DNA of 27,707 bases from a virus (IMGVR_UViG_3300031227_000323:1-27707), one strand, 5' to 3'. Shown: positions 7,962 through 16,799, counted from the stretch's first letter. Translations and numbers: made by a program. Notes: a model not told the origin generated them from the sequence alone.

Positions 7962-9689
7962 ATGTCTATGGACATACAACAGCACTTAACAGATTTTGAA
8001 GAAATATTTATGCCTGAAGATTTCATATGGCGTAAAGGACAAAAAGAAGCAGTAATAAGCATTGTAGAAGCTTATGAGAATAAAACTAAGGTAGTTATAC
8101 TAGATGCTCCTGTCGGATCAGGTAAATCAATAATTGGATTAGCAGTTGCATATATTCTAAACAAACATGGAAAAGAAGGATATATTTTAGCCTCTGATAT
8201 TGCACTCCAAGAACAATACGAAAAAGATTTCAAACGAAACCATTTTAAATGGGGTTCTGTAAAAGGAATTGATAATTATCTGTGCATTGATAACATGGAA
8301 AAGAATTCATTAGGGACTTGTAGAATTAGAAACAAAAAACCTAAAGGAATGTATTGTTACAATTCTTGTCCATATTTTAATGCCAGAGATCATGCATCTG
8401 AATCTCCTACTTCACTTCTCAACTATGCATATTGGTTAATAATGCAAAATTATACAAACCAACACATGGATTTAGATGATCAAATATTTCCTGCTAGAGA
8501 TTTTACAATTTGTGATGAGGCTCATAAAATTTTAGATATTGTCCAAAATCATTATTCACCTAGATTTGATCCAAATACTTTAGACAAAATAGAAAAATTA
8601 ACTAACTTTTTTGGCACATATAAAGTAGGTGATCACAATAAAGATTTCCAGTCAATAAAGGTTTTAACTACAGCTTTATTTGATTTTGAAAATCAAGATG
8701 AATTATTTAAAACTCTCCAGAGAATAGAAATTTATCTTGAAAATTTTAAACCATCTATAGACTTATTAAAAGAGCAAGTCCAAAAAGAATATCCAAAAGA
8801 TGATCCACCAAAGGAATGGAGAGAAGCACTTAGATTATGCGATTGGTTAAAAGATTTCCATTGTAAAATCGAGGATTATGTTTATATAATTGACAAAACT
8901 TCCACCCGAAATATTGTTAAAAATCCTGGTAAAGATGAAGAATTAGTATTTAATTGTCTGGAAGAAAATTACATGATGACAAAATACTTCCATGCTCATA
9001 CAGGATTCACTGTTTTAATGTCAGCAACCTTTGCCGATCCAACAGATTACTTAAAGAGTATTGCATTAACTGGTGCAAAGTATATTAAGATGGAATCTAA
9101 TTTCGATTATAAAAAATCTCCAATCTATTTTTATAATAAAAGGAGAATGACTTATACTCAAATGGAAGCAAATCTACCTTGGTTATATGAAAGAATAAAT
9201 GAGATTTTAGATAAACACCCTGGTGAAAATGGGATCATCCATACAGCTTCTTATAATCTTACAATGAAAATTCATAACAACTTATCTCATAAAAATAAAA
9301 TGAGGGTTTTAATATACGAAGGGACTGAAGAGAAGAGGAAGGTACTTGAGATGCTCAAGCAGGATCACTCGAAGGTGCTGATGGGCCCTAGTTTGTTGGA
9401 AGGATTGGACCTTAAAGATGAGTGGAGCCGCCTTCAGATATTCGCTAAGGTGCCTTATTTATCACTTGGTGATAAGTTCGTAAAAACTAAATTAGCCATA
9501 AATCCTGAATGGTACAGGTGGTCTGCGATAAAAAATGTTTTACAAGGAACTGGAAGGAGTGTTAGAAGTGAAAATGACTGGGCAGTTACATATATTTTAG
9601 ATGGAGCATTAGCAGATTTAATTCACAAGAATAGAGGAGCCTTTCCATTAAAGGAATTTATAAATAGGATTATTGTTATGCCTGACTAA
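7962..9689 (+). CDS. DinG/XPD-type superfamily 2 DNA helicase
   Basis: A 575-residue helicase. Walker A APVGSGKS lies at about 49-56, the DEAH box at about 185-188, motif III-like MSATF near 353, and motif VI QGTGRSVR near 529. Between Walker A and DEAH are four cysteines (in YLC, GTC and MYCYNSC), spaced as in the iron-sulfur cluster of Rad3/XPD/DinG helicases. These enzymes move 5'-3' and remove D-loops, R-loops and G-quadruplexes. MDIQ at 7968 is an alternative start. Bases 9321-9460 are oddly GC-rich (68 of 140 by my count) and use GAG, AAG, CTG and GTG codons unlike the rest of the gene. The family call is firm; the role in the phage is unknown. Confidence 0.88.
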   Translation: MSMDIQQHLTDFEEIFMPEDFIWRKGQKEAVISIVEAYENKTKVVILDAPVGSGKSIIGLAVAYILNKHGKEGYILASDIALQEQYEKDFKRNHFKWGSVKGIDNYLCIDNMEKNSLGTCRIRNKKPKGMYCYNSCPYFNARDHASESPTSLLNYAYWLIMQNYTNQHMDLDDQIFPARDFTICDEAHKILDIVQNHYSPRFDPNTLDKIEKLTNFFGTYKVGDHNKDFQSIKVLTTALFDFENQDELFKTLQRIEIYLENFKPSIDLLKEQVQKEYPKDDPPKEWREALRLCDWLKDFHCKIEDYVYIIDKTSTRNIVKNPGKDEELVFNCLEENYMMTKYFHAHTGFTVLMSATFADPTDYLKSIALTGAKYIKMESNFDYKKSPIYFYNKRRMTYTQMEANLPWLYERINEILDKHPGENGIIHTASYNLTMKIHNNLSHKNKMRVLIYEGTEEKRKVLEMLKQDHSKVLMGPSLLEGLDLKDEWSRLQIFAKVPYLSLGDKFVKTKLAINPEWYRWSAIKNVLQGTGRSVRSENDWAVTYILDGALADLIHKNRGAFPLKEFINRIIVMPD

Positions 9690-9717
9690 AAATGGTACAA
9701 ATGAAAAACAAACATGA

Positions 9718-9741
9718 GAATATATAAAATAAAATATATTC
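9718..9741 (+). promoter_or_regulatory. Late-promoter-like element with flanking inverted repeat
   Basis: GAATATATAAAATAAAAT is identical to the element at 6349. GAATATAT (9718-9725) and ATATATTC (9734-9741) form an 8-bp inverted repeat directly abutting the ATG at 9742. Confidence 0.55.
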
Positions 9742-10512
9742 ATGCAAATTTACAAAATAACTAATCTTTTAAATGGAAAAATTTACGTTGGAAAGGATAA
9801 ACATGATAATGAAAATTATTATGGTTCAGGACTTATAATTAAACAATCAATTAAAAAATACGGAAAAGAACATTTCAAAAAGAAAATAATAGAAACTTGT
9901 TTATCTGAAAAAGAAATGGGAGAAAGAGAAGTTTTTTGGATAAATGAATTAAATTGTCTAGCTCCAGAAGGTTATAATATTTCTAGAAAATCATGGGGAG
10001 GAGATATTATTTCAAGACATCCTAATAGAAGAGAAATAATAGAAAAAATAAGAAAATCAAATACTGGAAAAAAAAGAACTCCGGAATTTTGTGAATTAAT
10101 GAGAGAAATAGGATCAAGTATTGATCCGGAAATTAGAAAAGAAGCTGGAAAAAAGGGAGCAGAAACTAGAAAAAAAAGAATAAAAGAAAAAGGATATACC
10201 CAAAAAGAACTTAAAAATTATGAAAATAACGCTAAACGATTAACCGAATTTAATAAAACTCAGGAGGCAAGAGAAAGAGTTTCTAAACAATTTAAAGGAA
10301 AAAAGAAAAAACCCTTTTCTAAAGAACATAAAACAAATATAGGAAAAGCTAGTAAAGGTAGAAAAATTCCAGGGAAAAAGGTAAATATAGAAGGTATTAA
10401 ATATGAAACATTACATGCTGCATCTAAAGAATTAAATATTTCCTTATCAACATTAAGAAATAGGTTATTAAGTAATTCTAAAAAGTTTATAAACTGGAGC
10501 TATAATGAGTAA
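9742..10512 (+). CDS. GIY-YIG homing endonuclease with NUMOD3 and NUMOD1 motifs
   Basis: A 256-residue protein. The GIY-YIG nuclease domain (about 1-90) has YKITNLLNGKIYVGK for the GIY and YVG strands, then NYYGSGLIIKQSIKKYGKEH with its catalytic-site helix, and a conserved Glu in EREVFWI. The NUMOD3-like DNA-binding stretches are short basic repeats such as KIRKSNTGKKRTPEF and KPFSKEHKTNIGKASKGRK. The last 40 residues (GIKYETLHAASKELNISLST) match NUMOD1, a helix-turn-helix module. It lies free-standing between the DinG-like helicase and a small membrane protein, not within an intron. It is one of five related genes here and has its own late-promoter-like element. Confidence 0.9.
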   Translation: MQIYKITNLLNGKIYVGKDKHDNENYYGSGLIIKQSIKKYGKEHFKKKIIETCLSEKEMGEREVFWINELNCLAPEGYNISRKSWGGDIISRHPNRREIIEKIRKSNTGKKRTPEFCELMREIGSSIDPEIRKEAGKKGAETRKKRIKEKGYTQKELKNYENNAKRLTEFNKTQEARERVSKQFKGKKKKPFSKEHKTNIGKASKGRKIPGKKVNIEGIKYETLHAASKELNISLSTLRNRLLSNSKKFINWSYNE

Positions 10513-10531
10513 ACAATTTGTATGTGTAAAA

Positions 10532-10549
10532 GAATAAATAAAATAAAAC
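10532..10549 (+). promoter_or_regulatory. Late-promoter-like element
   Basis: GAATAAATAAAATAAAAC lies 3 bases before the ATG at 10553. It is a slightly diverged copy of the consensus and separates the homing gene from the membrane protein gene. Confidence 0.45.
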
Positions 10550-10552
10550 AAT

Positions 10553-10912
10553 ATGGGAAAGCTTATAAATAACACTTGGTCAAAACCACTAACTTCAGAA
10601 CAACGCCAGGCTATCAAAGACTTTCAAGAAAACCCACCTAGGTACTACAAGTGGTTTTATAGATGGTATACGCAATGGATAGGTAAGACAATTTTCCTTG
10701 GGATTATAGCCGTAGGTGCCTTAATGATTATTTTCAACGATGCAATTTTTGATGTAGTAAAAGGAATGTTCTTTGGATTACTAGGTCTTGTGTTTTGGGC
10801 AGCCACTGCCAATTGGTACAAACATCTTTATACAAAAAGATATGCAAAGAAACATGGGATGACAATTCAACAATGGAATCATTGGACAAAAGGGTTAATT
10901 CTTGATGTGTAA
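10553..10912 (+). CDS. Small membrane protein, two predicted transmembrane helices
   Basis: A 119-residue protein with a cytosolic-looking N-terminus rich in Trp and Tyr (YYKWFYRWYTQW at about 31-42). Two hydrophobic helices follow (TIFLGIIAVGALMIIF near 46-61, and GMFFGLLGLVFWAATA near 71-86). The C-terminus is basic (KHLYTKRYAKKHG). No signal peptide is seen. The family is unknown. A position among late genes suggests a role in lysis, superinfection exclusion or the cell envelope, but none of these can be shown. Confidence 0.7.
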   Translation: MGKLINNTWSKPLTSEQRQAIKDFQENPPRYYKWFYRWYTQWIGKTIFLGIIAVGALMIIFNDAIFDVVKGMFFGLLGLVFWAATANWYKHLYTKRYAKKHGMTIQQWNHWTKGLILDV

Positions 10913-10919
10913 ATGACAG

Positions 10920-10972
10920 AGACTCATTGTTTTTGGACGAATATATAATAAAAGAATAATAACAATGAGTCT
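10920..10972 (+). promoter_or_regulatory. Start-codon-sequestering hairpin with a late promoter in its loop
   Basis: AGACTCATTGTT (10920-10931) is perfectly complementary to AACAATGAGTCT (10961-10972). The right arm contains the ATG of the next gene (10965). The 29-base loop holds the promoter-like element at 10939-10955. RNA reading in from upstream would hide the start codon, whereas RNA begun in the loop would lack the left arm. T4 uses this logic for genes such as e (lysozyme), soc and I-TevI. Confidence 0.7.
10939..10955 (+). promoter_or_regulatory. Late-promoter-like element inside the hairpin loop
   Basis: GAATATATAATAAAAGA, a member of the recurrent family, 9 bases before the ATG at 10965 and lying in the loop of the 12-bp inverted repeat. 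Confidence 0.55.
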
Positions 10973-12293
10973 TTATAATACGTACAACAACGAAAATATC
11001 CTTTCTAGGGGTGTAATAGCAGGTATGCTAGGTGTCCTAAACAATAATCTCCGTTATAATCAAGTATGGTCTAATGAAGAAATTGAAGAGGTTCAAGTCC
11101 CTTGGTTTTATAACCAATCTGGTGACGAACGTTTTATGCAGGATTTCTATACTCATTACGCAGCTTGTGAGTTTCCTAGACCAGTTGATGGTAATTTCGA
11201 TGTTATTCCAAGAGGAATACTTACATATGGAGGATCTGATATTGATGCTAATCGTATCACAAACCGTTTTGTACAAGGACGTTATGTAAAAGAAATTGAT
11301 GGAAAGTTACAATCATTTGTATCTTTCTTATATTCTATTCCGCTTACTATTACCTTTGAATGTGAACTTTGGTTAGATACTCAAGTTACTGCTCTTAAAG
11401 TAGAACAAGCAATCCGCGAAACATTCTATAAAACTGTTACATTCTATTTTTACTACAAGGGAATGCGCCTTGGCGCGACCGCCGGTTTTAGTGAACAAAT
11501 AGGTGTAGAAAAAATGGTCGAATATTCCTTTGAGACCGGTGATGAGTCCAGACCAAAAATCAAGTTCACTATAGAAGTTGAAACTTATCAACCTGTATTT
11601 GATCCTACTACAGAAATGGATGCTAATAACTATATGAGAGGTATAGGGTATAGAATGTTTGAACATGATGAAAAAGATGATGGAAGAATTGAAATAGTTT
11701 CTCCCGCTGAAGGAACCATTGTCCCAAAAGAATTTCCCCTTTATATAGATTGGCATTTTAATGACGAGGGAGGGGTTATGCCAAAAGTGGATGCTTTTTG
11801 GCTAGAACACAATACTAATGAATGGAATTTAATCGAAAAGGGAATCCAGAATCATGAATTTTGGATTTGGAATATCCCAGAATCTTTTACTCAGTATAAA
11901 CAGCCGAAAATTACTTACGAAGAAGATTCAAGCATTCGTATACATAGAGAACCCATAATTAGTATTCTACCTGACACAACTACAAAAATTATTGATGAAT
12001 CAGCATTCACTATAATAAATGAAGGTTATTTTATGGCCCCATCAGAGGATGCAAGTATGGGAATAATTTTAGAAATGAGAGATGATCAGGATAGAATTAG
12101 TTATACTGGTGACAATGATATTTACCTGAATATAAAGCATTATAAAATAGATAGTTCTAATCCTGTATGGGTTGATCCGAGTGCAAATCTTGTATTTCCA
12201 GGAACCGTAGATTACAAAATAATCGATATACATATCGCCAACAATGTTAATAATGATGTATTTGGAGTTGTTAAAAGTATTAAAGTGGTCTAA
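10965..12293 (+). CDS. Probable virion structural protein
   Basis: A 442-residue, beta-rich, acidic protein without low complexity. The first 70 residues contain RGVIAGMLGVLNNNLRYNQVW and VPWFYNQSGDERFMQDFYTHY. The middle (YVKEIDGKLQSFVSFLYSIP, then FECELWLDT) has the aromatic, beta-strand character of tail or neck proteins. Residues from about 245 (IEIVSPAEGTIVPKEFPLYIDW) look like a second, immunoglobulin-like domain. I do not recognise the exact T4 equivalent. The structural call rests on composition, on the late promoter and start-codon hairpin upstream, and on nearby portal, head-completion and late sigma genes. The absence of catalytic motifs fits. A neck or tail-completion protein is the most likely alternative name. 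Confidence 0.62.
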   Translation: MSLYNTYNNENILSRGVIAGMLGVLNNNLRYNQVWSNEEIEEVQVPWFYNQSGDERFMQDFYTHYAACEFPRPVDGNFDVIPRGILTYGGSDIDANRITNRFVQGRYVKEIDGKLQSFVSFLYSIPLTITFECELWLDTQVTALKVEQAIRETFYKTVTFYFYYKGMRLGATAGFSEQIGVEKMVEYSFETGDESRPKIKFTIEVETYQPVFDPTTEMDANNYMRGIGYRMFEHDEKDDGRIEIVSPAEGTIVPKEFPLYIDWHFNDEGGVMPKVDAFWLEHNTNEWNLIEKGIQNHEFWIWNIPESFTQYKQPKITYEEDSSIRIHREPIISILPDTTTKIIDESAFTIINEGYFMAPSEDASMGIILEMRDDQDRISYTGDNDIYLNIKHYKIDSSNPVWVDPSANLVFPGTVDYKIIDIHIANNVNNDVFGVVKSIKVV

Positions 12294-12330
12294 CTTGTTA
12301 AGAAAAAGACATAATTTTTAAGAACTTGTT

Positions 12331-12348
12331 AAATATATAAAATAAAAT
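12331..12348 (+). promoter_or_regulatory. Late-promoter-like element
   Basis: AAATATATAAAATAAAAT lies 7 bases before the ATG at 12356. Two direct copies of AACTTGTTAA lie just upstream (near 12293 and 12323). Confidence 0.55.
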
Positions 12349-12355
12349 CTTATTA

Positions 12356-13015
12356 ATGAGTAAAGTTTTTTACACTTATATAATTACGAATATGATATCA
12401 ACCAAACAATATGTTGGTAGTCATATATGTTATAAGAAAGATATTAATAATGATGGCTATATGGGATCAAGTAAATATCTTAATAAAGATTATAAAATAT
12501 ATGGCAAAGAAAATTTTACAAAAAGTATAATTAAAGAAGGTTATTTAAATTCAACGGAAATGTTAGAGTCTGAATCCCATTATATTTTAAAATATAATAC
12601 GTTAGCTCCTGTTGGATATAATAGATTTATTCCTAATAAAAAAATAGGATTTCACATGAGCGGGTTAAAAGCTAGTGAAAAAACTAAAGAAAAAATGAGT
12701 AAATCACATATAGGCAAAACTCATTCTATTGAAACTAAAGAAAAAATGAGGATGTCGCGAATAGGATTGAAAAAATCTAAAGAAACTAAAGAAAAAACAT
12801 CCGTATCAAGAAAACAGTGGTTTGAAAATAATGAAAATCCTATAAAAGGTAGAAAAAGACCTGATCTTTCTAAAAATAGAAAAGGCAAAAATAATCCTAT
12901 GTTTGGCACTCGTTGGGTAACAAACGGAGTAGAAAATACAAGAATTCTAACTAATGAAAATATCCCAATTGGGTGGAAATTAGGAAGACAATTAAAAATG
13001 CAAAAAAATAATTAA
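12356..13015 (+). CDS. GIY-YIG homing endonuclease with NUMOD3 repeats
   Basis: A 219-residue protein. The nuclease domain covers about 1-95: FYTYIITNMISTKQYVGSH, then GYMGSSKYLNKDYKIYGKEN, and Glu in ESESHYIL. Basic NUMOD3 repeats follow with the pattern S-x-E-T-K-E-K-M-x-x-S-(R/H)-I-G-(K/L). The C-terminus (GKNNPMFGTRWVTNGVENTR) is a module common at the ends of phage GIY-YIG and HNH homing enzymes, closing with IPIGWKLGR. The gene fills the space between the structural protein and the large acidic protein, and its stop lies 2 bases before the next ATG. It probably took over the late promoter that first served the acidic protein. Confidence 0.9.
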   Translation: MSKVFYTYIITNMISTKQYVGSHICYKKDINNDGYMGSSKYLNKDYKIYGKENFTKSIIKEGYLNSTEMLESESHYILKYNTLAPVGYNRFIPNKKIGFHMSGLKASEKTKEKMSKSHIGKTHSIETKEKMRMSRIGLKKSKETKEKTSVSRKQWFENNENPIKGRKRPDLSKNRKGKNNPMFGTRWVTNGVENTRILTNENIPIGWKLGRQLKMQKNN

Positions 13016-13017
13016 TT

Positions 13018-15846
13018 ATGATCCAAAAGATAAATTTTCTTAAAAGAACAACAACTGTAGCAGACATAAAGTCATTGTGCGAGACTACCATCGCTGCAAT
13101 GAGTTCTGCAATTTATAACGCAGTTACCCCGGAAGCTCGTTTTGAAATTGAAAGAGTTGCTTTAGAGAACCTTTTCGAAGGATTATCTAAGTACCCAAAA
13201 GATAACCTTATTAGTGAATGGGTTAGCAACGAAAAGAGAATTTTTGCTGTTAAAAATATCGGTGTGAGAAAAGTAATTAACTCACTTAAAGAAAATGAAG
13301 CAAAAGAAGATGCTACTCTTGCAGGTCTGTTAGAGCATTTTGAAGAGCAAGTTAATCAAAAACATGAAGTTCTTGTTTATGAAGAGTTTATTTCTGCTCT
13401 AGCTGGCGAATACAATTGGGTACCCGGAGTTACTACTCAATTAGATGCATTAGCCAACCGCGTTTCTAAATATAAGAATGATATTGATCTTACGAAGATT
13501 ATAGAAACTATGAAGTTAACAAGAAGCAATTACTTGTTACCTTATATCGAAAGATATGTTGATAATTATTTAGCTAACAAAACTGAACAAACTAAGAGTT
13601 TCTTAAAAGAAGCACTTGTTAAGTTTAGCTATGATCCTTTTGTAAGAGATATTATTAATATCATTATGGTAGATGCAAAAGATCTTCAATTAGAATATGC
13701 AAGCGCAGATGCTGATATCGATAAAGTATATTCTCCACTTATGTATTTAGGTGAGAATGAAGTTTTATTCAATATCAAGGGCACTTACTATGTTAAGAAA
13801 GGAAATAACGTTAACAAACTTAAAAAAGAAGAAGTTGCTATGTTGGATGAAAACTACAAAGCGCTTTGTTCTGCTATAAATCTTCCAACTGTTGAGATTT
13901 CTAAAAAGGAGATTACAGTTTATGAAGGAAATAATAAAGCTGTTATTACTGAAAAAACTGTTGAAGTAAACACTCATGTAATGAATGAGGAAGAATTTAA
14001 AGCTCAAACTGAGGTTTCTCAGTGGTCAGGTGATACTAACTTCTATATGTTAGCCGAAGCTCTTAGATCTAATTTTAATGATATCGTTGAGGTTGATTTT
14101 GCAAAAAGAGTTTATCTAAAAGAAGATGAAGGTCATGCTGCTGACGTTATCAAATTAAGAAATAATATTTTTATTACTACATATGATCCTCTAAATAACA
14201 AATCTACGTTCTTTAGAAACATTAACCCTATCCAAGCTGAAAAGGTAATGTCAGAACATATGAATTTTGATGTTTCAAAAACATTTGCTGATATTCTTCC
14301 TAACAAGGAAAAAATTAAGTCACAAATAGAAGAAACTAAAAAAGAATATAAAAATTATATCAATACATTAAATGAAAAAATAGAATCATTTAATACACAG
14401 GAACCTACCGAACTTACTGAAGAAGTGTTATCTGCATTGTCAGAAGAACTTAAAGAAGTTAAGAACGAATACAAGGATTATGTTAATGAAATTGAAAAAT
14501 ATGTTAATGTAACTGAAGGTGTAACTGTAAGTATTGATGTAGATGGTCAAAAATATACTGTACCTATTCCAGAACCAACTTCTACTGCAAAAGGTGAAGT
14601 TGCTGATAACACAGCAGGAATTACTGTAGGTGCCGAACATATGGAAGATTCACCAGCATCAGAAATTACTTTTGATGATGACCAAACTGAATTACTTGGT
14701 GATTCACCATCAATTCAAGATGATCAAGTTGACTTAGGCGTTGATAACGTTGAAGCTCAAGCGGATGCAGCCGAAGCTGGAGAAGAAGATCCAGATATGG
14801 AAGACGCAGAAGCTGAAGGTGAAGAAGGAGCTGAAGAAGGCGGAGATGAATTAGGATTAGATGATGAAGGCGGAGAAGCTGAAGGTGAAGATCTAGGTTT
14901 AGGAGATGAAGAAGGAGATGCTGAAGAAGAATTAAGTGATGAAGAGCCAGAAGAAGAATTAGAAGGTGAAGAAGAAGATTACATGAAGAAGAAAGATATA
15001 TCTGAAGAAGCTCCCGAAGATGAAGAAGTAGCACCTATCGAAGGTGATGAACTTGAAGCACTTCCTGCTGAAGAAGCTCCAGAAGAATTAGAAAAAGGAG
15101 AACTTGATGGTGGAACTGAAGAAGAAGTTGAAGTTGAAGATGTTGAAGTTGAAACTAAATCAGCAGATGCTCCAAGAGTATTCCTTAAGAAGAAATCTGT
15201 TGTTGAATCTATGAAGGTAAAAAAAAAGTCTAAAAAATTGAACGAAAACGCTCAAGTTGGAGACAACGTAATGTTTGATAAGCAAAGAGGTTCTGTTATT
15301 GGCCAAACTGGTGATGGAGACTTAATTATTCAAGTTCAAGGATCAACGCACAAAACTGCTCCTTCTAAAGTATCAGTTATTGGTAAAAAGGCAGTAGAAA
15401 CTACTAAGCCTCCATATAAATTTTGTAAGAAAACTCTTCAAAATTTAACAACTAAATCGTTATTTGAACAATTTGTGAAATGTGGTATTTATATGGGTAA
15501 CACTCCTGTAAAACTAAATGAATGTTTTGTTAAATTTAATGATTGGAATGATGCTAGCGAAGAACAACCAGTTAGTGTAATGATTGAAGGACATACTTCA
15601 CTTATGCCGAAGATGCAAATCAGAATTCTAGAAAATATCAATGATTTTGCAAACCCTGAAAACTATGTAGAAGGAGTTATTGTTGATGAAGAATCAGGAG
15701 AAGCTGTTGAAAATGTAATGATTAATGCTTCTGATTATACACAAGCTGTTGGAGATGCTGACCCAGTTAGAATCGTTCAAGAAGTTGAAGGTGAACAAGT
15801 AGTTAATTCTGTTCCAGTAGCAATTCTAAAGACTCTTTCAGTTTAA
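13018..15846 (+). CDS. Large acidic low-complexity protein, possibly head core or internal structural protein
   Basis: A 942-residue protein in three parts. Residues 1-540 are helical, with a coiled-coil-like stretch near 440-500 (EEVLSALSEELKEVKNEYKD). Residues about 550-730 are almost wholly Glu, Asp, Gly and Ala, with repeats such as GEEGAEEGG and two copies of the theme (E/D)-L-G-L-x-D-E-x-G. Residues 740-942 start with a basic patch (VKKKSKK), then a compact domain (VGDNVMFDKQRGSVIGQ) resembling a KOW or Tudor-like fold, and a beta-rich end. The portal C-terminus also ends DDLGLGDEEG, so the two proteins may share a binding motif. No enzymatic motif is seen. A prohead scaffold or core role is an inference from acidity, position and the shared motif. 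Confidence 0.7.
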   Translation: MIQKINFLKRTTTVADIKSLCETTIAAMSSAIYNAVTPEARFEIERVALENLFEGLSKYPKDNLISEWVSNEKRIFAVKNIGVRKVINSLKENEAKEDATLAGLLEHFEEQVNQKHEVLVYEEFISALAGEYNWVPGVTTQLDALANRVSKYKNDIDLTKIIETMKLTRSNYLLPYIERYVDNYLANKTEQTKSFLKEALVKFSYDPFVRDIINIIMVDAKDLQLEYASADADIDKVYSPLMYLGENEVLFNIKGTYYVKKGNNVNKLKKEEVAMLDENYKALCSAINLPTVEISKKEITVYEGNNKAVITEKTVEVNTHVMNEEEFKAQTEVSQWSGDTNFYMLAEALRSNFNDIVEVDFAKRVYLKEDEGHAADVIKLRNNIFITTYDPLNNKSTFFRNINPIQAEKVMSEHMNFDVSKTFADILPNKEKIKSQIEETKKEYKNYINTLNEKIESFNTQEPTELTEEVLSALSEELKEVKNEYKDYVNEIEKYVNVTEGVTVSIDVDGQKYTVPIPEPTSTAKGEVADNTAGITVGAEHMEDSPASEITFDDDQTELLGDSPSIQDDQVDLGVDNVEAQADAAEAGEEDPDMEDAEAEGEEGAEEGGDELGLDDEGGEAEGEDLGLGDEEGDAEEELSDEEPEEELEGEEEDYMKKKDISEEAPEDEEVAPIEGDELEALPAEEAPEELEKGELDGGTEEEVEVEDVEVETKSADAPRVFLKKKSVVESMKVKKKSKKLNENAQVGDNVMFDKQRGSVIGQTGDGDLIIQVQGSTHKTAPSKVSVIGKKAVETTKPPYKFCKKTLQNLTTKSLFEQFVKCGIYMGNTPVKLNECFVKFNDWNDASEEQPVSVMIEGHTSLMPKMQIRILENINDFANPENYVEGVIVDEESGEAVENVMINASDYTQAVGDADPVRIVQEVEGEQVVNSVPVAILKTLSV

Positions 15847-15868
15847 GTAAAATAATTTACATCGAAAT

Positions 15869-16447
15869 ATGGGTGTAGTTCCAATAGATAAATTCAATCT
15901 GAATTCATTTTATGAAAAAACCCCCACTGCATTAAAGTATATTCTCGTAGTATCTTTAATAGTTGTGGGGAGTTATTTTTTGTTCTCAAAGAAAGTGTCC
16001 AAGAGCCAAGATAAGGAACTGGCAAAAATTGAGCAAACAATCGAAACAACCTACAATTTATTAGATAGATTTGATGATTTTGAGACAGCTCAATATCATT
16101 ATAATAAAGAAACTATGAGTTATCTCAAAAACATTTTCACATTAGTGGAAGAGTTAAATGAGAATACTAATAAAAAGTTTGATTTATTACTTACCCAAGG
16201 AGGATCAAACACTGATCAAATTTTAACTCAATTGACTATGTTAAACGAGTCATATGAAAAATTAACAGATGCATATACTCCAGAACCATTCGAAAAACCT
16301 ACTATAGTAGATCCAAGAGAAAATAAAACATATGAATATAAGGGTAATGTCGAAGCTATACCTGTAGATGAGAATGGAAATCCAATAGATACATCAATAG
16401 TTGATCCAACAGTTGGATTAAGAAAGAAAAAATACGATGACGATTAA
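15869..16447 (+). CDS. Single-pass membrane protein with coiled coil
   Basis: A 192-residue protein with one hydrophobic segment (YILVVSLIVVGSYFLF, about 24-39). A long helical, coiled-coil-like region follows (KSQDKELAKIEQTIETTYNL and onward to about 125), then a Pro/Asp-rich tail ending KKKYDDD. Its stop overlaps the start of the next gene, which also encodes a one-helix membrane protein with a coiled coil. The layout of two overlapping, membrane-anchored coiled-coil proteins recalls spanin pairs, but there is no lipobox or lysis cassette nearby, so the function stays open. Confidence 0.72.
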   Translation: MGVVPIDKFNLNSFYEKTPTALKYILVVSLIVVGSYFLFSKKVSKSQDKELAKIEQTIETTYNLLDRFDDFETAQYHYNKETMSYLKNIFTLVEELNENTNKKFDLLLTQGGSNTDQILTQLTMLNESYEKLTDAYTPEPFEKPTIVDPRENKTYEYKGNVEAIPVDENGNPIDTSIVDPTVGLRKKKYDDD

Positions 16448-16745
16448 TATGAGTACTAATACATATAAATCCAGAAAAAGAGCTCAAATTCGAGTAACTG
16501 CTATAGTGGTTGTGATCATACTTTATTTGGTCGGTGTTGCTACGTGGGATGCCTTTGTTTCTACGCCTAAGAAAAATGCACATATAGAAGTGGTTCATGA
16601 AAAATTTAATGACATGAAAACTTATTTAGATGCTAAATTACCCCAAATAGATTCTGCTTTATATAGACATGAGATTCAATTAGATGATCAAAATAAACAA
16701 TTAACAGAATTGAATGATCTTACAGAAATTCTAAAAGAGGAATAA
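16437..16745 (+). CDS. Second single-pass membrane protein with coiled coil
   Basis: A 102-residue protein with a basic N-terminus (YKSRKRAQIR), one transmembrane helix (VTAIVVVIILYLVGVATW, about 22-39) and a helical C-terminal domain (LYRHEIQLDDQNKQLTELND) likely to form a coiled coil. The start at 16437 overlaps the preceding gene by 11 bases; an in-frame ATG at 16449, just after that gene's stop, is equally plausible and shortens the protein by four residues. The positive residues before the helix predict N-in topology. A strong terminator follows, closing the unit that starts with the acidic protein. Confidence 0.72.
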   Translation: MTINMSTNTYKSRKRAQIRVTAIVVVIILYLVGVATWDAFVSTPKKNAHIEVVHEKFNDMKTYLDAKLPQIDSALYRHEIQLDDQNKQLTELNDLTEILKEE

Positions 16746-16770
16746 CTTTAACAAATTCTTAAAATACTTT

Positions 16771-16799
16771 GGCGGAGCAAAAACTTGTTCCGCCTTTTT
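16771..16799 (+). terminator. Rho-independent terminator
   Basis: GGCGGAGCAA (16771-16780) pairs with TTGTTCCGCC (16785-16794) through 10 pairs with one G-U, an AAAC loop, and a following TTTTT. Confidence 0.9.

Noticed and set aside
14666-15034. A 122-residue minus-strand open frame rich in Leu and His
   Set aside because: It is the antisense shadow of the Glu/Asp-rich low-complexity region; its composition is a by-product of GAA and GAT codons.
15869-16745. A spanin pair for host lysis
   Set aside because: The overlap and membrane anchors are suggestive, but neither protein has a lipobox and no endolysin or holin is nearby.
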